This document shows positions 1 to 12,133 of a stretch of 64,000 nucleotides of DNA, piece by piece. The stretch covers positions 169,528,325 through 169,592,324 of the forward strand of contig NC_133536.1 in assembly GCF_048544455.1 (NCBI RefSeq), written 5' to 3'. Source of the stretch: Silene latifolia (lineage: Eukaryota > Streptophyta > Magnoliopsida > Caryophyllales > Caryophyllaceae). The position numbers and the translations under genes are program-made. Below the pieces are notes generated by a model. It was not told where the DNA came from. It made no database searches and worked only from the letters and a program-made list of their open reading frames with translations. Position 1 is the stretch's first letter, and each line of letters opens with the position of its first letter.

Positions 1-1366
1 TAGCTTGACAAAGGACAGGCTAAATGTAGGATGTAGTAAATGGGACAAAAAAGAATATTTTTGGTAGTGTGGAGTTTATGGGAAAAATGAATAAAGGAAA
101 ACCTCTACCACATGTGTCAACAAACCACAAACCGAATGCATACAGGTATTAAGTAGATCAAGTTCATATTTATGCAAATTAAGGAAACATGTCTCATAAG
201 GAGTACTACTCACATTCCTAAATAAACCGGTCATGAATGTCACCAGTTATAGGCTCTAATTCTCAGAATGTATGATGTAGGTTGCCAATTTTCTAAGTCA
301 GGTCTCAAGTCCAGCAAGTAATTCAACGAAAACTCGTAGATATGCATATACGATTCTACTAATAACATGTTAATCTAGCAAGGCTCAGGCAAAATAGGTG
401 CAAATGCAAAATCATCATAGAAATACTACCGTTCCGACTCGACCTATATGCTAGAATAGACGTGCATTTTATGGGAATTTTTTTGAAATTTTTTCAATTT
501 TTTTTTTTGGAATTTTGTATATATAAGAGAAATGAAATAAAACAATGCAAAACAAAATTAAACGTGAATGCAAACAAATGATATGCGACGCAAAACCCTT
601 CCCCAAACCAAATAGCACAATGTCCCCATTGTGCAAAATCATATAATGAAGAAAAGAGAAATGGGAATTTGCGGGAAATAAATAAATATGACATGAAGTA
701 AAGAAATCAGGAACTCACAAGACTTTAAGCGCAAAGGAAACCTCCCAAACCAGCGTGAGCTAGGAGGTTTCGTGAGCTAGCAAAGATGCTACCATAAGTG
801 CCTGAAAAGACAAAAATACCACGCATAAGATCGAGAAAAACAATTTTGAAGCGGTAAAATTGTGCATAATTGAGAAAATAGAAGAAATAAGGAAAGAGAC
901 GGAAAGTAAAGTGGAGTAGAAAACTCCCTTAAGTCCGCATATCGACCAAACACAGCAGGGGAGAGGTCGTGAATAAGTACAGCAGCATCAGCGGTCGATC
1001 GACCACTTAACCCAGTCGATCGACCAGATATACATGAACAAAGGTCGCCTGGAACCCGCAGATCGATCGATCGACTCATCGGAACCAATCGATCGATCGA
1101 CTGGAAGCACTGCTGCAACCTCATATTTCTTCGTAATTGCTCAATGATTTGAGCTAACAAGCTCTAAATACCTGCAAGTACACAATAATACGCGCCCAAA
1201 ATTGCGCAAAACCCAGAATAAAGCCTAAAGTACTTAAGAATCCTAAACAAGCAAAATAAAATGCGAAGTTTTCGCGCACACAAAAAGCAATAAAAATTGT
1301 TTTAACAAAAGCAAATAAAATGAAGTTTATAACGAGCTCGATCAACTAATAGTTGATCAAGAAGGA
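1..1366 (-). other. E1 non-coding tail downstream of protease
   Basis: AT-rich stretch with no credible coding sequence; the short ORFs here have no family motif. In element orientation it follows the protease, where a complete element would carry reverse transcriptase. It holds a small hairpin-like pair of AGGAGGTTTC / GAAACCTCC blocks near 737-770 and the paired TCGATCGA module at 993-1103. A similar CCTCCCAA block occurs in the tail of E2 near 9150. Confidence 0.6.
993..1103. repeat. Paired TCGATCGA palindrome module, internal copy 1
   Basis: Two gTCGATCGAc sites (about 994-1003 and 1015-1024), a spacer of roughly 35 bases containing ctggaacccg, then two longer (GATC)n-type sites (1061-1075 and 1088-1102). 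The pair-spacer-pair layout recurs at 2724-2829, 5667-5770 and 21969-22072. Its function is unknown. Confidence 0.8.
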
Positions 1367-2200
1367 TCACGGTATGGCCCACTTCGTTGGCTTCTGGCTA
1401 CTAGAGGTAGCCTCAATGGTGCTCATCTTATCAGTTGCACCCTTCTTAGCTTCGACAGTCGGAGAGCTCAACGGATCAACTTCGTCATCTCCCCAATCAA
1501 GGACTTCCTTGGAATCGTCAGAATCCAAATCAGCCCATCTCACCTTGGCTGGCTCATCTTCCACTTCCTCATCAATCCCATAGCTTAGGCACCCAAGGCC
1601 TCCTCTTTGAATGATAGGCTTTGTTAGAGTGACTTGCAGCTCATCCTTCCCCAAACCGGCTCCTGCAATGTCTAAAACAACAGATTCTTCCTCCTTTTTG
1701 CTCCCGATCTGGGGCGGAGGGGTTAGCACAGGAGTAGTAATAGAGACAGGTAATTCAGGAAGCACAAAGTACGATTTCTGAATCGTATTACAAGTAACAG
1801 GCCACATGGAGTCCTTCTTTTTAGCAGGTTGGGCAAAAATGATAGAATGTTTCCCAACTTTGAAGGTCAAAGTTCCGGAGCCTACGTTAATAACTGCACC
1901 AGCAGTGTGCAGAAATGGCCTACCTAGGATGATCGGTATATGGGCATCCTCAGGCATGTCAAGGACAACAAAGTCAACAGGGAAGAAAAACTTCCCTATT
2001 TGGACGGGTATGTCCTCTAGGACTCCTATAGGCTCGACCGCAGATCGGCCGACCATCTGAACTGTCATGTCTGTGATAGCAAACCGGGTCAACTTGAGCT
2101 TCCTAGCTAAACTCAAGGGCATGACGCTTATACTAGCCCCTAAATCACACAATGCCTTCTCAATAGAGAAGGTACCTATTTTGCAAGGAACAGAAAGCTA
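1367..2200 (-). pseudogene. E1 retroviral-type aspartic protease and C-terminal extension
   Basis: Protease of the Athila-like element E1, which would cleave the Gag polyprotein in virus-like particles. The catalytic motif reads [11 protein letters not shown] at the start of the open frame (methionine at 2152), and the ILGRPFL motif typical of this fold follows about 70 residues later. DLGA in place of DTGA or DSGA is usual for Athila-type proteases. About 150 further residues, acidic and serine-rich, contain no reverse transcriptase motif, and the frame then stops at 1367. A TAG codon just upstream, near 2198, separates it from the gag linker. The domain is recognised with high confidence; any role of the C-terminal extension is unknown. 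Confidence 0.8.
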
Positions 2201-2312
2201 CCCGGATCCTCTAACTTATGGGGCGCAGTGTGAGACAGATAGGAGCAAGACTCCTTAGTAAGTGCGACAGTGTGCACTGTTTCAAGTGACCGCTTTTTGG
2301 ACAAACGTTGTT

Positions 2313-4399
2313 TCATAAATTTAGTATAAGCGGGCACTGGTTTACTAACTCAAGGAATGGGACTTGTACATTCAGACTACGGATAACTTTTTCAAATTTG
2401 CTGAAAGATACCTGTTCCTTGGTCGGCACTAGCTTCTCCGGGTAAGGGGCTGTAAGAAGTACCTTAGCCCTCTCCTCCAATTCACGCGCGCCGGCATCCT
2501 TGGACTTAGGCTGAAAGTCCGTCACCTTCTCTTTGTTGAAACTAGACCCCTCTTCAGACCGTCTCAAATGTGAGCCATTAACCGTCATTGGGTCGAACTT
2601 CGGGACCGGATCGACCCATCAAGACTCGGATCTTGTCCTAAAGTCTTGGGATGTGGTACCCCGAAACAAGTGGTCTCTCAGTTTATTTGGCATTAAAGGA
2701 CGAAATTCCTCGATCGCAGCGATCTCGATCGATCGACCACTTTGTCCTCGATCGATCGACCGAGATGTACAGATTCAAGCTCCTGTAACCCGTGCTTGAT
2801 CGATCGACTAGGTATATCAGTCGATCGACTGATATACCTGGTAGATGGCTATTTCTTTGATTTGTTCGTTGAAGCTTTCTTTTGACTTGTTTCCGGCTCA
2901 TCTTTTTCAACAGCGTCCTCGACCATGGCAGGACCATCAAGGGTGGACCCGCTCCTCAAGGTGATGGCATTTAAGGTCTCCTTTTGGTCAGTTTGGGTCG
3001 GCAAGTATCCGGGAGATCGAGTGTTGCTTTTGCTAGCCAATTGAGCTATTTGGCTCTCTAGTAGCTTCATCCCGGCTTCTCTGGCTTGGGACTCCTTTAG
3101 CAACAGGTTCTTAAGCTCGGAAAATTCAGAATTCTGCGATTGTTGCTGCTGCGGCACATAAGGAGGTTTTCGATATTGTTGTTGCTTTTGATGAGGGGGC
3201 ACATAGGGTTCTTCTTTGCGGCGGAGCTTGAGTTGGATTCAGGACATTTTGGCTCCTCCAACTCAAGTTCGGATGGGTAGTCGGCTTATAGTAGGTGTTG
3301 GTCCGCCTATAGTGTTGAAAGGCGACAAGATTCAAAGGGGCTAGGGCGGTTTTCGAGACATGGCCCTCACCTCCACACCTTTCACGACGAAGGGACCATC
3401 GACACAAAGATTGACTTGGTACATCCCACCTTTAGAGGCTCCTCCTAGTTCATACTTGTTAAATCTCGCGGTGAGAGCCTCAAGTGCGAACAGAGAGGAA
3501 GATTCAGGGTCTCCTCTGGTTCCCTCTAAAATTCCCATACTCGGCCTTGTGGGTAGCTAGATCGTCAATGATCTTCCACCCCTTGGTTGCTCCCAAATTC
3601 TCAAAGAAATCGTCCATTGGGCTGCAGCATTCAAAATGGCCCTCTGATCGTCGTACAACCCATTGTAGAAATGATTGCACAAGCTCCACTTTTCGAACCC
3701 ATGGTGCAGTATGGTTCGCACCAACTTCTTAAATCGGACCCATGCTTCGTGGAAATTCTCATCTGGCCCTTGTTTAAAGCCCGTGATTTGAGGTCTAATA
3801 GCAATCGTCCTTGAAGCAGAAAAGTACTTCTTGTAGAATGCCAATGCCAATGAATTCCAATCGGTGATCCCCTGAACAGTTCGGTCCAAATCTCTACACC
3901 ACTCCCTTGCGGCATCACGAAGAGAGAAGATGAACATGGTCTCCTTGATCTGGTCTTGGGTCACGCCGGCTGGTGGGGGGGTATGGAACAATGAGAGTCA
4001 ATAAAGGTCTCCATATGTTTAGCCGCATCTTCATTTGCGCTCCCCGAACCGGTTCTTCTCAACCATGATAATGTATGAAGGCTTTGGTTCGAACTTCCTG
4101 GCATCTCCTGGTAGTTCGAACCCCTTATATAAGTTTTCAGCTGTCGGCTCAGAATGACTAGCTATACTCGCTTCCTCGGCCATGACTGGAATTTCTGGAG
4201 AAGTAACTGTCTCGGCTGAAGAAGTGGAAACGGGTGAAGACTGTGGGTCTTCTTCGAATAGATTGTTCTCGTAATAGCTTGACAGAGTACTCAGCTCTTC
4301 CTCTGTCGGTAGTACTCTTTGTGTTCGTCTCAATTCGCGCAAGGATTTCTCTATCTCAGGGTCAAATGGCACTAATTCACCACCCTGTGACCTGCGCAT
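2313..4399 (-). pseudogene. gag: E1 gag, multiply frameshifted
   Basis: Gag of E1, reading from 4399 leftwards. The N-terminus begins MRRSQGGELVPFDPE, the RRSQGG-type start seen in Athila-like elements. The central capsid-like domain (retrotransposon gag family, about 3557-3991) includes REWCRDLDRTVQGITDW and AFYKKYF. A Gln/Pro-rich stretch (2849-3407) and a linker with VPFLELVNQ (2313-2588) follow. The reading frame changes at about 4000, 3500, 3200 and 2850, so no functional protein can be made. The paired TCGATCGA module at 2724-2829 lies in the linker region. Gag would form the particle that packages element RNA. Confidence 0.8.
2724..2829. repeat. Paired TCGATCGA palindrome module, internal copy 2
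   Basis: Two cTCGATCGATCGACc sites, a spacer with tgtacag and tgtaacccg, then a tTGATCGATCGACt and a gTCGATCGAc site. It lies between gag and protease of E1. The spacer resembles that of the LTR copy at 5667-5770 (tgtacag, then ctgGAACCCG), so the whole module, not only the palindrome, appears duplicated. Confidence 0.8.
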
Positions 4400-4502
4400 A
4401 AGAGGAAACTACAAAAAGAATATAAGAAGAGTTTAAGGAATAGAAGTCCCTTAAACTAAGAAAGACTAAAAATAAAAACAACTAAAATTAGGACTATTGC
4501 TT

Positions 4503-4519
4503 CCCCGGCAACGGCGCCA
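4503..4519 (-). other. E1 primer binding site (tRNA-Asp type)
   Basis: The plus strand reads ccccggcaacggcgcca, identical to the 3' end of plant tRNA-Asp including CCA, so the minus strand is its complement. It lies five bases from the LTR end at 4525, as expected for a minus-strand primer site. Confidence 0.85.
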
Positions 4520-4524
4520 AAATT

Positions 4525-6052
4525 TGATACCCCGTCGTTGTGAGTACCAAAGATAAAATTTATAATTCCTATTAAAACTAACCTAGGCTAGTAGTAACAG
4601 GGTCGAACCACAAGGAGGCAGATGTAAATTCTAGTTGATTTATATTCAGTCTAAGGTAACAATTGTGGGGGTTGAGTTGGGATGGTCTATAGCTAAGAAC
4701 AAATAAAGATAATAAACTAAAAAGACGGTTTAACAGATAAAGAAAGGGGTACTAGGATGATCGGTTCATTATAGCTTCGGCGGCAGCAAACTAAGTCGGT
4801 CTGAGTCAACACAGGTGAGGCGGGAAATAAAGAGGTCCTCTCGGTCCACTCTTAACAAATAGCATCTTTCGATCTCGCTATAGGTCCCTAATATCACTAA
4901 TACTAACTTTCGTTCTGAAAAGTGACTAATGGTCTAAACTATACCTATCTTTCGATCTTGGCACAGTTTTGTCGATTCAATTGATGGTCTAACAACTTTC
5001 CCTATCTTTCGATCTATTGGGTCAGTCATAAAAGGGTATCTAACTGGTCGCATGCATTCGATTCGTTAAATACAACAATTAAAATCAATTAAAACGAAAT
5101 AGGCTCACGAGGTCATGCGATCGATCGGGTAAGGTGGTCGATCGACCAACACGCGGGTTCAGGCCGTGTCTAATCTAATGCCGCCTATGCTACAATTCGC
5201 CTACATCCTAGCACAAATTATTTAGCTACTCATGCTAAGGGTGAAAACAATAACATTGACGATGAAACTAGCTACTGAATTCATGCTTAAAACGGTAAAG
5301 GAAGCAATTAACATAAACAATGAAATTGGTTGCGGGAAACTAGCTAGCAATTCTAAACTATTGATAAAATAAAGATGAACTAAAATTAGGGCAGAAGAAT
5401 ACCGATTTGCAGAGGAAAGATTAGTTATTAAGAACCGAAAATCCAATGCTCAACAATCCCAAACCCCAACTATCAAGAACCGTATGCAGAAACTTAATGG
5501 AAATTACTGAATAAAACTTCGGTAAAAACTTGGATCAAAAACTGAATGAAAAACTTGATATTCTCAGTTACGTTATATAGAAAGTAACGTAGCAATTATT
5601 CCAAAACCTAAACTTAACGGGCTTCAAGTTCCTCGGTCTTTTAATTCACGTCTGGAACAGCATTGTGGTCGATCGACTGATCATGGTGGTCGATCGACTG
5701 GTCCTCAGTGTACAGTAGCTTCTGGAACCCGAACATTGGTCGATCGACTGAGGGGGATAGTCGATCGACTACTTGAGCTGCTACTTGACTTCTTAAAACT
5801 CGTGGACTTGTCTTTTGGGCCCTGAATTGCGCACCAAGCTCGTTCCTCGGGTGAATACTTTATGTCAAATGCAATGTAGGATACTTGGGGACGGATTTAG
5901 CTCGATTTCCGCTGGATTCTTCACATTTCTGCAATAATGTACAAAATACGGAAGTAGACGGAAATAGGGAGAAATGCAGCATAAACTACAAGAATGAGCT
6001 CTGAAATGCGTGTAAAATGGGATGTAAAACATCATATAAAAGACACGCATCA
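4525..6052 (-). repeat. E1 5' LTR
   Basis: 1528 bases starting TGATAC and ending GCATCA on the plus strand (TGATGC...GTATCA in element orientation), flanked by the PBS on the left. It shares its outer 200 bases, and much of its length, with the solo LTR at 20817-22570, so the two are one family. It contains paired TCGATCGA palindromes near 5117-5147 and 5667-5770. The partner 3' LTR lies left of the window. Confidence 0.85.
5667..5770. repeat. Paired TCGATCGA palindrome module in E1 LTR
   Basis: Four gTCGATCGAc sites in two pairs around a spacer containing tgtacagtagcttctgg and aacccg. A second, shorter pair sits at 5117-5147. The solo LTR of the same family carries the same arrangement at 21969-22072, with tagtagcttctg in the spacer. 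Confidence 0.85.
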
Positions 6053-7218
6053 ACTAGGTCGTCCTACTATACATGCTTAGTCTAATTCAATTCCGTGCCT
6101 CTCGACTTATAGAACGAATGAACAAACTTAATCATTTGAATAAGGCCTTAAACAAAGATTAAACGTAACAAAGCAAGCATGTGATAGAAGCAATATGAAC
6201 AATATAATTATTAACTTATTCTATCATGTTTATATATTAAATTTATGCATGGCTCCCCTAGTCCTTAGACTAGGAAATTTAGCTACTCATACTAAAATGT
6301 AGTTTGCAAACTAAATTATAAGAAATGCTAAACATGGTTGTATGATTTATATGGATTTGATAATATAACATGTAAAAGTAATAATGCTAATGTAAAATGA
6401 AGTACTTAATTGTAAACTATGTGGTAACCAAATTAGTAATGTAAATTGCAAACTAGAAATAAGAATACCTTAATAGAGAATAACTTGTATAGAAGAACAA
6501 ATTGTAACCAAATGCTTGAATGTATAAAATAACCAAATGTTTAAGAACCAAATGCTTAACAATATTGAAAACAAAATATGAAAACTAATGAGAGAATTAT
6601 AATGCTTGAGGCTATTCTAAGTAAGCTTGGACGTAAAGATTGGATGCCTAAGACCTTGGAACACCTCTCCTATTTATAGGAGAGGAAGAAGAAACGTAAA
6701 CATTCAAGATGACTGCGGCCCCGATCGGGGTCGTGTGTTTCCGGGTGATTTCTCTTAATTCCTCACTTAATTTCTTGAGGAATCCTAAGTGCGTGATTAA
6801 TGACCCTTAATGCACCCGGGTAAATGCTCCATCTATGATCTTTAGAGCTCCCAAAAAGCATCCTAAGCATGTTGGAATCTTATGCTTTCCACCTTGACTT
6901 GGACTTGAACATTTGGGCTTTGACTTTGTTTGTTGGCAACATTTGCATTACTCATACTAATACATCAATTTCTTCATGCAAAACCCAATCCAATGGTCCA
7001 TGCTTAGTCCAACACTTGGTCTTGATTAGCTTAATGAACTTAGTGTATAAAATGATAGGAAAAAGCCTCTAAATGCTTAGATCCCTACAAAAACATGTTA
7101 AGACAAGCAAATACACTAGAACAACAAATATTAGCTTATGACACTATGATAAGTGCTAATTAACAAATAAAATGAAGCTAATATAGGGGATGAAAGTATA
7201 TAAAATATGCACTTATCA
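6053..7218 (-). repeat. E2 3' LTR, part right of the E1 insertion
   Basis: Almost identical to 12488-13674 of the complete LTR and ending at the same GCACTTATCA. The first about 355 bases of the LTR are missing here because E1 is inserted. It carries one CCCCGATCGGGG palindrome (6719-6730), where the other LTR carries two. Confidence 0.85.
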
Positions 7219-9202
7219 AACTACCCCAAGCTAAACCCTTGCTTGTCCCCAAGCAAGAAACCAAATCCCATCAGTCGCAATATCCAAACAAGCTAAGCAT
7301 AATGATTTTTGAAACCCGAAACAACATGGGCAAGGAATAAAGCAAAGCATGGTTGAGATTTACATGACAGCGTAGCATAGAAAACTTTGAATGAACCTTT
7401 AAGCTCTTGCATGATCTTTCGACTTATGGACTCTTACGGTGCACTCAAACTCCTTTTATGTGAAAGGACAATTTTTGTGAATAAACACTCAACTATCCTC
7501 GACTTATAACAATGTGCCCGCAATCTAATATGGTTATCAATCAAAACTAGTAAGCCAAAACAATCAAATGCAAGCATGATAAAGAAGCCAAATGGGTAGG
7601 AAGAAGGCAATAAACATGGGTAAAATGGGGTAACAAATGAATTATGGTAATGTGGAGCTAAGTCAAGCTAGCAACTACCAAATTGTAAAGGTGCTCAATC
7701 CCAATTCCAACCCAATTTTGCAATTCAAATCATGAGAAAATCCTCCAAAATGTATGAATAATGCTTGAGAATTTCTCACATCTTTTCTTCTTCTCTCTTT
7801 TTTCTTTTCAATGCATACTTCTTCTTTTTGTTTTCATGCTTTTTGTTTTTTTTTTTCTTTCTCATTTCTTTTCATCATTTTTCATCATTTTTCCTTTTTC
7901 AATGTTTTCTTTCATTTTTTTTCCTCGTTTCTCATTTCTTTTTCAAGAGCATTAAGACCAAGCTCACATGATATTCAAACTCTGAAACAAATCCCAATTG
8001 AGCAACCAAACAAGACCAAACAAGCTACTAGCTCAACAAGGTAGGCAAGTTATAATGTAGCTAGGGAAAATTGTTTGTGAAGGGGTCAAGAAGGCAAATA
8101 TATCATGTGAATGGCTCCAAAATGCTATAACAAATGAATACATGCTTACCAAGAGATGACATGAGAACCATACTTGTGCGTTTGGATGAAACACACATTA
8201 TAAGGAGACCTACACTCACCTAAGAGAGACCGGATATGGATGCATCGGTCAAAAGGAGGCTCTACCTTACCATTTTGTGGCTTGCCACAAGTCAAGATCA
8301 AGCCATTTGGTTCATTCTTCATCTCCCACCTACTATGTCAAGACATCCCCATGTAGCTAATATCCCAACATGGAAGAATAAATCATTAGCAATAAGCGAT
8401 TATTAGGATAAGCAAAGAGGAGAGTAGGCTACAAGCAAGCACAAAGCAAAAATTTCTCTCAAAAATTTTCAAATTTTCTACACTACATGCAAACTATTCT
8501 ATATGCAAATGCAATATCTCTCCCTAAGCTAAACATCACATTGTCCTCATTGTGCCAACTATCCACAATCAAACCATCAAAAATGGCTCAAAGCACAAAA
8601 CAAGAAGGACTAGAGGTTATGTTTAATGGGATGCAAGATCTAAACTAAAATGCAAAGCAATTAAAACTTACTCGATTTGCCAATCTCCCCCAAGCTAGCA
8701 TGAATTCGGGGGGATGTGGATGTTTCTTTGTGATCTTTAGTGAAGAAATGTGAAGAATCGAGAAAGAAAGGAGGAAACAAGTACCTTCGGGTATGCTTGA
8801 ATGATAGAAAGAAATCTATTTTTTTTTTTACCCGTATAAAGCAAAGGCCGGGAAGTCACAGAACCACGACCCCGATCGGGGTCACCAACCCCGATCGGGG
8901 TTGACCTCCTCTTCGGGTTTTGACTCTTTTCCGCGTTGATTTAATTCCCCTCTTGTTTCTCGAAAACCACGTCCCCGAACGGGGTCCTTGCATGGGGCTG
9001 CGTGCCAGATTCTCTTTTAATTCTTCTTCCTTCATTTTCACCTAAAAATCACAAAAAGAAAACATCGTTAAGTCGAGCATTTTATTTCTAAACTACGAAA
9101 AACAATAAATTGCAGAAAATAAATAAAAACAAATAAAAAGCTTGGGTTGCCTCCCAAGAAGCGCTGGTTTAACGTCCCGCACGACGTAAGAAGCTATTTG
9201 AT
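7219..9202 (-). other. E2 non-coding tail with polypurine tract
   Basis: About 2 kb with no credible gene between the protease end and the 3' LTR. In element orientation the bases next to the LTR read gcttggggtagtt, a fair polypurine tract (about 7219-7232). A strongly T-rich tract lies at about 7780-7940 on the plus strand. Palindromes CCCCGATCGGGG (8870-8881 and 8889-8900) and an imperfect CCCCGAACGGGG (8973-8984) match those in the LTR of this element. Confidence 0.65.
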
Positions 9203-12047
9203 TCAAGTTTCATCATTGAGCTTGCCACCAACCAAGCTCCATTTCATAGCTATCTTTGCATTCCGCAACCATTTGAAATTTTTCAAATAAAATTTCTTTT
9301 TCCTCTTGGCACTCCTAGCATTGGTGCCCTTAGCATTGTCACCTACAAAACAAACAACACCCATATTGTCCTCTAACGGATCCGTTAGTGAGGATCCAAG
9401 CATAGTAGAGGCATAAGAAGAGTCCATAGTGCTAAATAAATAACAAGACTCTTGTAACATTGGGCTTCTAACGGTGTTGTTTTTGCTAAAGGAAACCCGG
9501 TCATCGCCTACTTCCAACGTCAACCTCCCATTTTTTCACATCAATTAACGCACCCGCGGTGCGTAAAAATGGCCTACCCAATATAATTGGGGTTTGTGAG
9601 TCCTCGGCCATATCAAATATGAGGAAGTCAACGGGTATGAAAAAGTTGCCAACTTTGACGGGTACATCTTCTAAGACACCTAAAGGTCGCTTTAAAGAAC
9701 GGTTCGCCATTTGCAATGTAATACTTGTGCATTTTAAAGCACCCATGTTAAGTTTTTCACAAAGGGAATAGGGCATGACACTTACACTAGCACCTAGGTC
9801 GCAAAGGGCCTTATCAATGGTATATTTGCCTATAGTGCAAGGAATAAAATAGCTACCGGGGTCCTTTAGTTTCGGGGGAGACTTGTTTTGTAAGAGTGCA
9901 CTACACTCTGCGGTGAAAGCAATGGTGTCAACCTCATTGAAGGATCACTTCTTTGAGAGGATTTCCTTCATAAACTTTGAATAGGAAGGGACTTGGGTAA
10001 GCAATTCCATAAACGGGATGGTGACTTGCAAATTCTTACAAACTTCCAAAAATTTAGCAAACTTACCTTCCTCCTTGTGCTTTGCTAGACGATGGGGGAA
10101 TGGTACTTGAACAACTTCCTTGGGAGGAGCATCCTCCACATATTTCACTATCTCTTTCTCATTCTCCTTAGGAGCATCCACTTTCTTTGAAACGGCATCA
10201 CTCTCCTTAGTATTAGGAGAGATTTCTTCAACAACCACCTCATCACTTTCTTTTGGCATAGGAGACCCAACATCTTTGGCATCAAGCTTGCTCTTCCTCT
10301 TTAGCATCAACAATCGATGAGGAAATGGCACACGATCTTTAACAATAGGCTCTTCACTAGCCTTCTTTTTGTCATTTCCCCTAAGCTTAGCCTTTTTAAC
10401 AACCACCTCATCATCCAAAGTCATGGATGGCCCATCATAGCTTGAACCACTTCTCAAGGAAATAGAATTAACGGTTTCATGTGGTTGCTCACCTTGGGGA
10501 GGTAGCTGGCCGTTCTTTCTTTGAGAGCTAGAAGCGGCTAATTGAGCCACTTGTTGTTCCAACATCTTGACCGCGACACTATGAGCTTGATCATTCTTTT
10601 GAATTTGAGCCAACAATTCCCGTTGCATTTGGACTATCATGCCCTCAAGCTTACAACCTCCTTGATTGTTTTGTTGGATATTTTGTGGTGGATTTTGTTG
10701 GTAATTGTTTTGTGGGGGCCTTTGTTGATTTTGATAACCCGCTGGAGGGATATACTTTTGTTGTTGAGGAACATAGGCATTTTGTTGTTGTGGGGGTTGA
10801 GGGTTAAGCACATTATTGCTAGTGTAAGACAAGTTCGGATGAAATTTTGAATTCGGGTTATAAGTGTTGGAAAATGTACCCGGTGGAGATGAACTTTGTC
10901 TAAAAGCTTGAAAAGCATTTACCTCTTCAATGGGGGCTCGGCAATGAGCGGCATAATGACCCGCACCTTCACAACAGTCACACACGACGATTTGGCTTGT
11001 TGAAGACATAACATTGAGTTGTTGGATGGAATCTTTAGCATCTCTCTCCGCCAATTGTTGTTGGAGTAAGGCAATTTGAGCTAGCAAGACGGAGTTGTTG
11101 GAGGATTCTTCTTTACCTTTGGATGGCACAACTCGGGAATTGACATATTGGGCATCATGGACCGCCATAGATTCGATCGTGGCATGAGCAAGGTCGGTGT
11201 CAATTTGATCAAACCGCCCATTGTTGGCGGAATCAAGAATCCTTCGGGACTCGGCACAACATCCATTGTAGAATGTTATTGCTAAAAACCAATCGTCTAA
11301 CCCATGATGTGGGCATTGCCTTTGAAGCTCTTTGTACCTCTCCCAAGCTTCATATAAGCTCTCAAGAGCTTGTTGACGGAATCCGGTGATTTGGCTCCTC
11401 AAAGTTTGAGTTTTCTCCGGTGGAAAAAACTTTTGATAAAAAGCAAGAGCCAATGTCTCCCAATTGGTGATTCCCATGGCGGTGCGGTCAAGGCTATTGA
11501 TCCAAAGCTTGGCCTTGTCCTTCAAAGAGAAAGGGAAAACTATTTCCCTTATTTGGGCTTGGGTGACGGCCGTTTGACGGATCATGGAGCAATAGTCACA
11601 AAAGTTTTGCACATGCAAATTGGGATCCTCCAAAGGACTTCCTACAAATTGCTTCCTCTCCACAATGCTAATAAAAGCCGGTTTGATCTCGAATTCCGGC
11701 GCGGTGATTTGAGTGGTTGTGATTCCGGCCAGAAGCATGGCCGCGGTGGGCTTTGAGTGATCGGAAAGTTTCACCATCTTTTGGGTAGTAGATGGTGCTG
11801 GTGGTGGAGTTGATGAACAAGAAACCTCCTCCTCTTCAAGAACCTCTAGATCGTCTAAGTAAGACTTTCTAGCACTTTTAACTTGTATGGGAGAAGTGGC
11901 TTCTTTCACTTCCTTCCAAAATCGTCGTCTTCTCCTAATGGTTTTCTCGGGCTCGGAATCCGGTGAAAGCAATTCTCCACTACGAGAGGACCTGGGCATA
12001 AGACAACAATTTCTAGAGAAGTGATAAGTAACGGTCTCAAGGAACAA
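9203..12047 (-). pseudogene. gag: E2 gag-protease polyprotein, nearly intact
   Basis: A 700-codon gag frame (12047 to 9945) begins about 65 bases past the PBS. It contains the SGELLSPDSEPEKTIRR start region, the capsid-like domain with IVFPFSLKDKAKLWINSLDR and LALAFYQKFF, a zinc knuckle CDCCEGAGHYAAHC (CX2CX4HX4C), a Gln/Asn/Pro-rich stretch and a Lys-rich linker. One TGA at 9945-9947 interrupts it. The same frame continues into the protease with CDLGASVSVMP and ILGRPFL, down to about 9540. A small frameshift near 9535 moves the end into the frame of 9203-9523, which closes with a basic tail. Gag would package the RNA and the protease would mature it. No polymerase follows. Confidence 0.85.
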
Positions 12048-12111
12048 GTGTTCCCCAAGACAAAGGAAAACAAGATAAAAATCGACAATTCAATAAGCAA
12101 TAAAACCGTTT

Positions 12112-12128
12112 CCCCGACAACGGCGCCA
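12112..12128 (-). other. E2 primer binding site (tRNA-Asp type)
   Basis: The plus strand reads ccccgacaacggcgcca, one base different from the tRNA-Asp 3' end seen at 4503-4519. It lies five bases from the LTR boundary at 12134. Confidence 0.8.
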
Positions 12129-12133
12129 AAATT

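Larger units (their letters stand above)
1..6052 (-). mobile_element. E1: Athila-like gag-protease LTR retrotransposon (5' part)
   Basis: Minus-strand Ty3/gypsy-type element whose 3' part lies left of the window. Reading leftwards it shows a 5' LTR (4525-6052), a tRNA-Asp-type PBS (4503-4519), a broken gag, an aspartic protease and a non-coding tail. No reverse transcriptase, RNase H or integrase motif is visible after the protease. The element lies inside the left LTR of E2: the sequence following 6052 resumes exactly where the intact E2 LTR would continue, near 12488. The expected TSD is actag, present at 6053-6057, but its partner lies outside the window. The Athila-like assignment rests on the gag start, the DLGA protease motif and the PBS. 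Confidence 0.85.

Noticed and set aside
789-1160. 123-residue minus-strand frame with repeated SIDR / RSID
   Set aside because: It is the translation of the TCGATCGA palindrome module and has no gag or pol motif.
4503-4519. tRNA-Asp-like sequence
   Set aside because: Only the last 17 bases of the tRNA are present and they lie next to an LTR, so this is a retroelement primer site. The same holds at 12112, 19401, 24115, 27876, 33351 and 60248.
7761-8044. Overlapping Phe/Ser-rich plus-strand frames
   Set aside because: They come from a T-rich tract in the non-coding tail of E2 and have no domain or supporting context.
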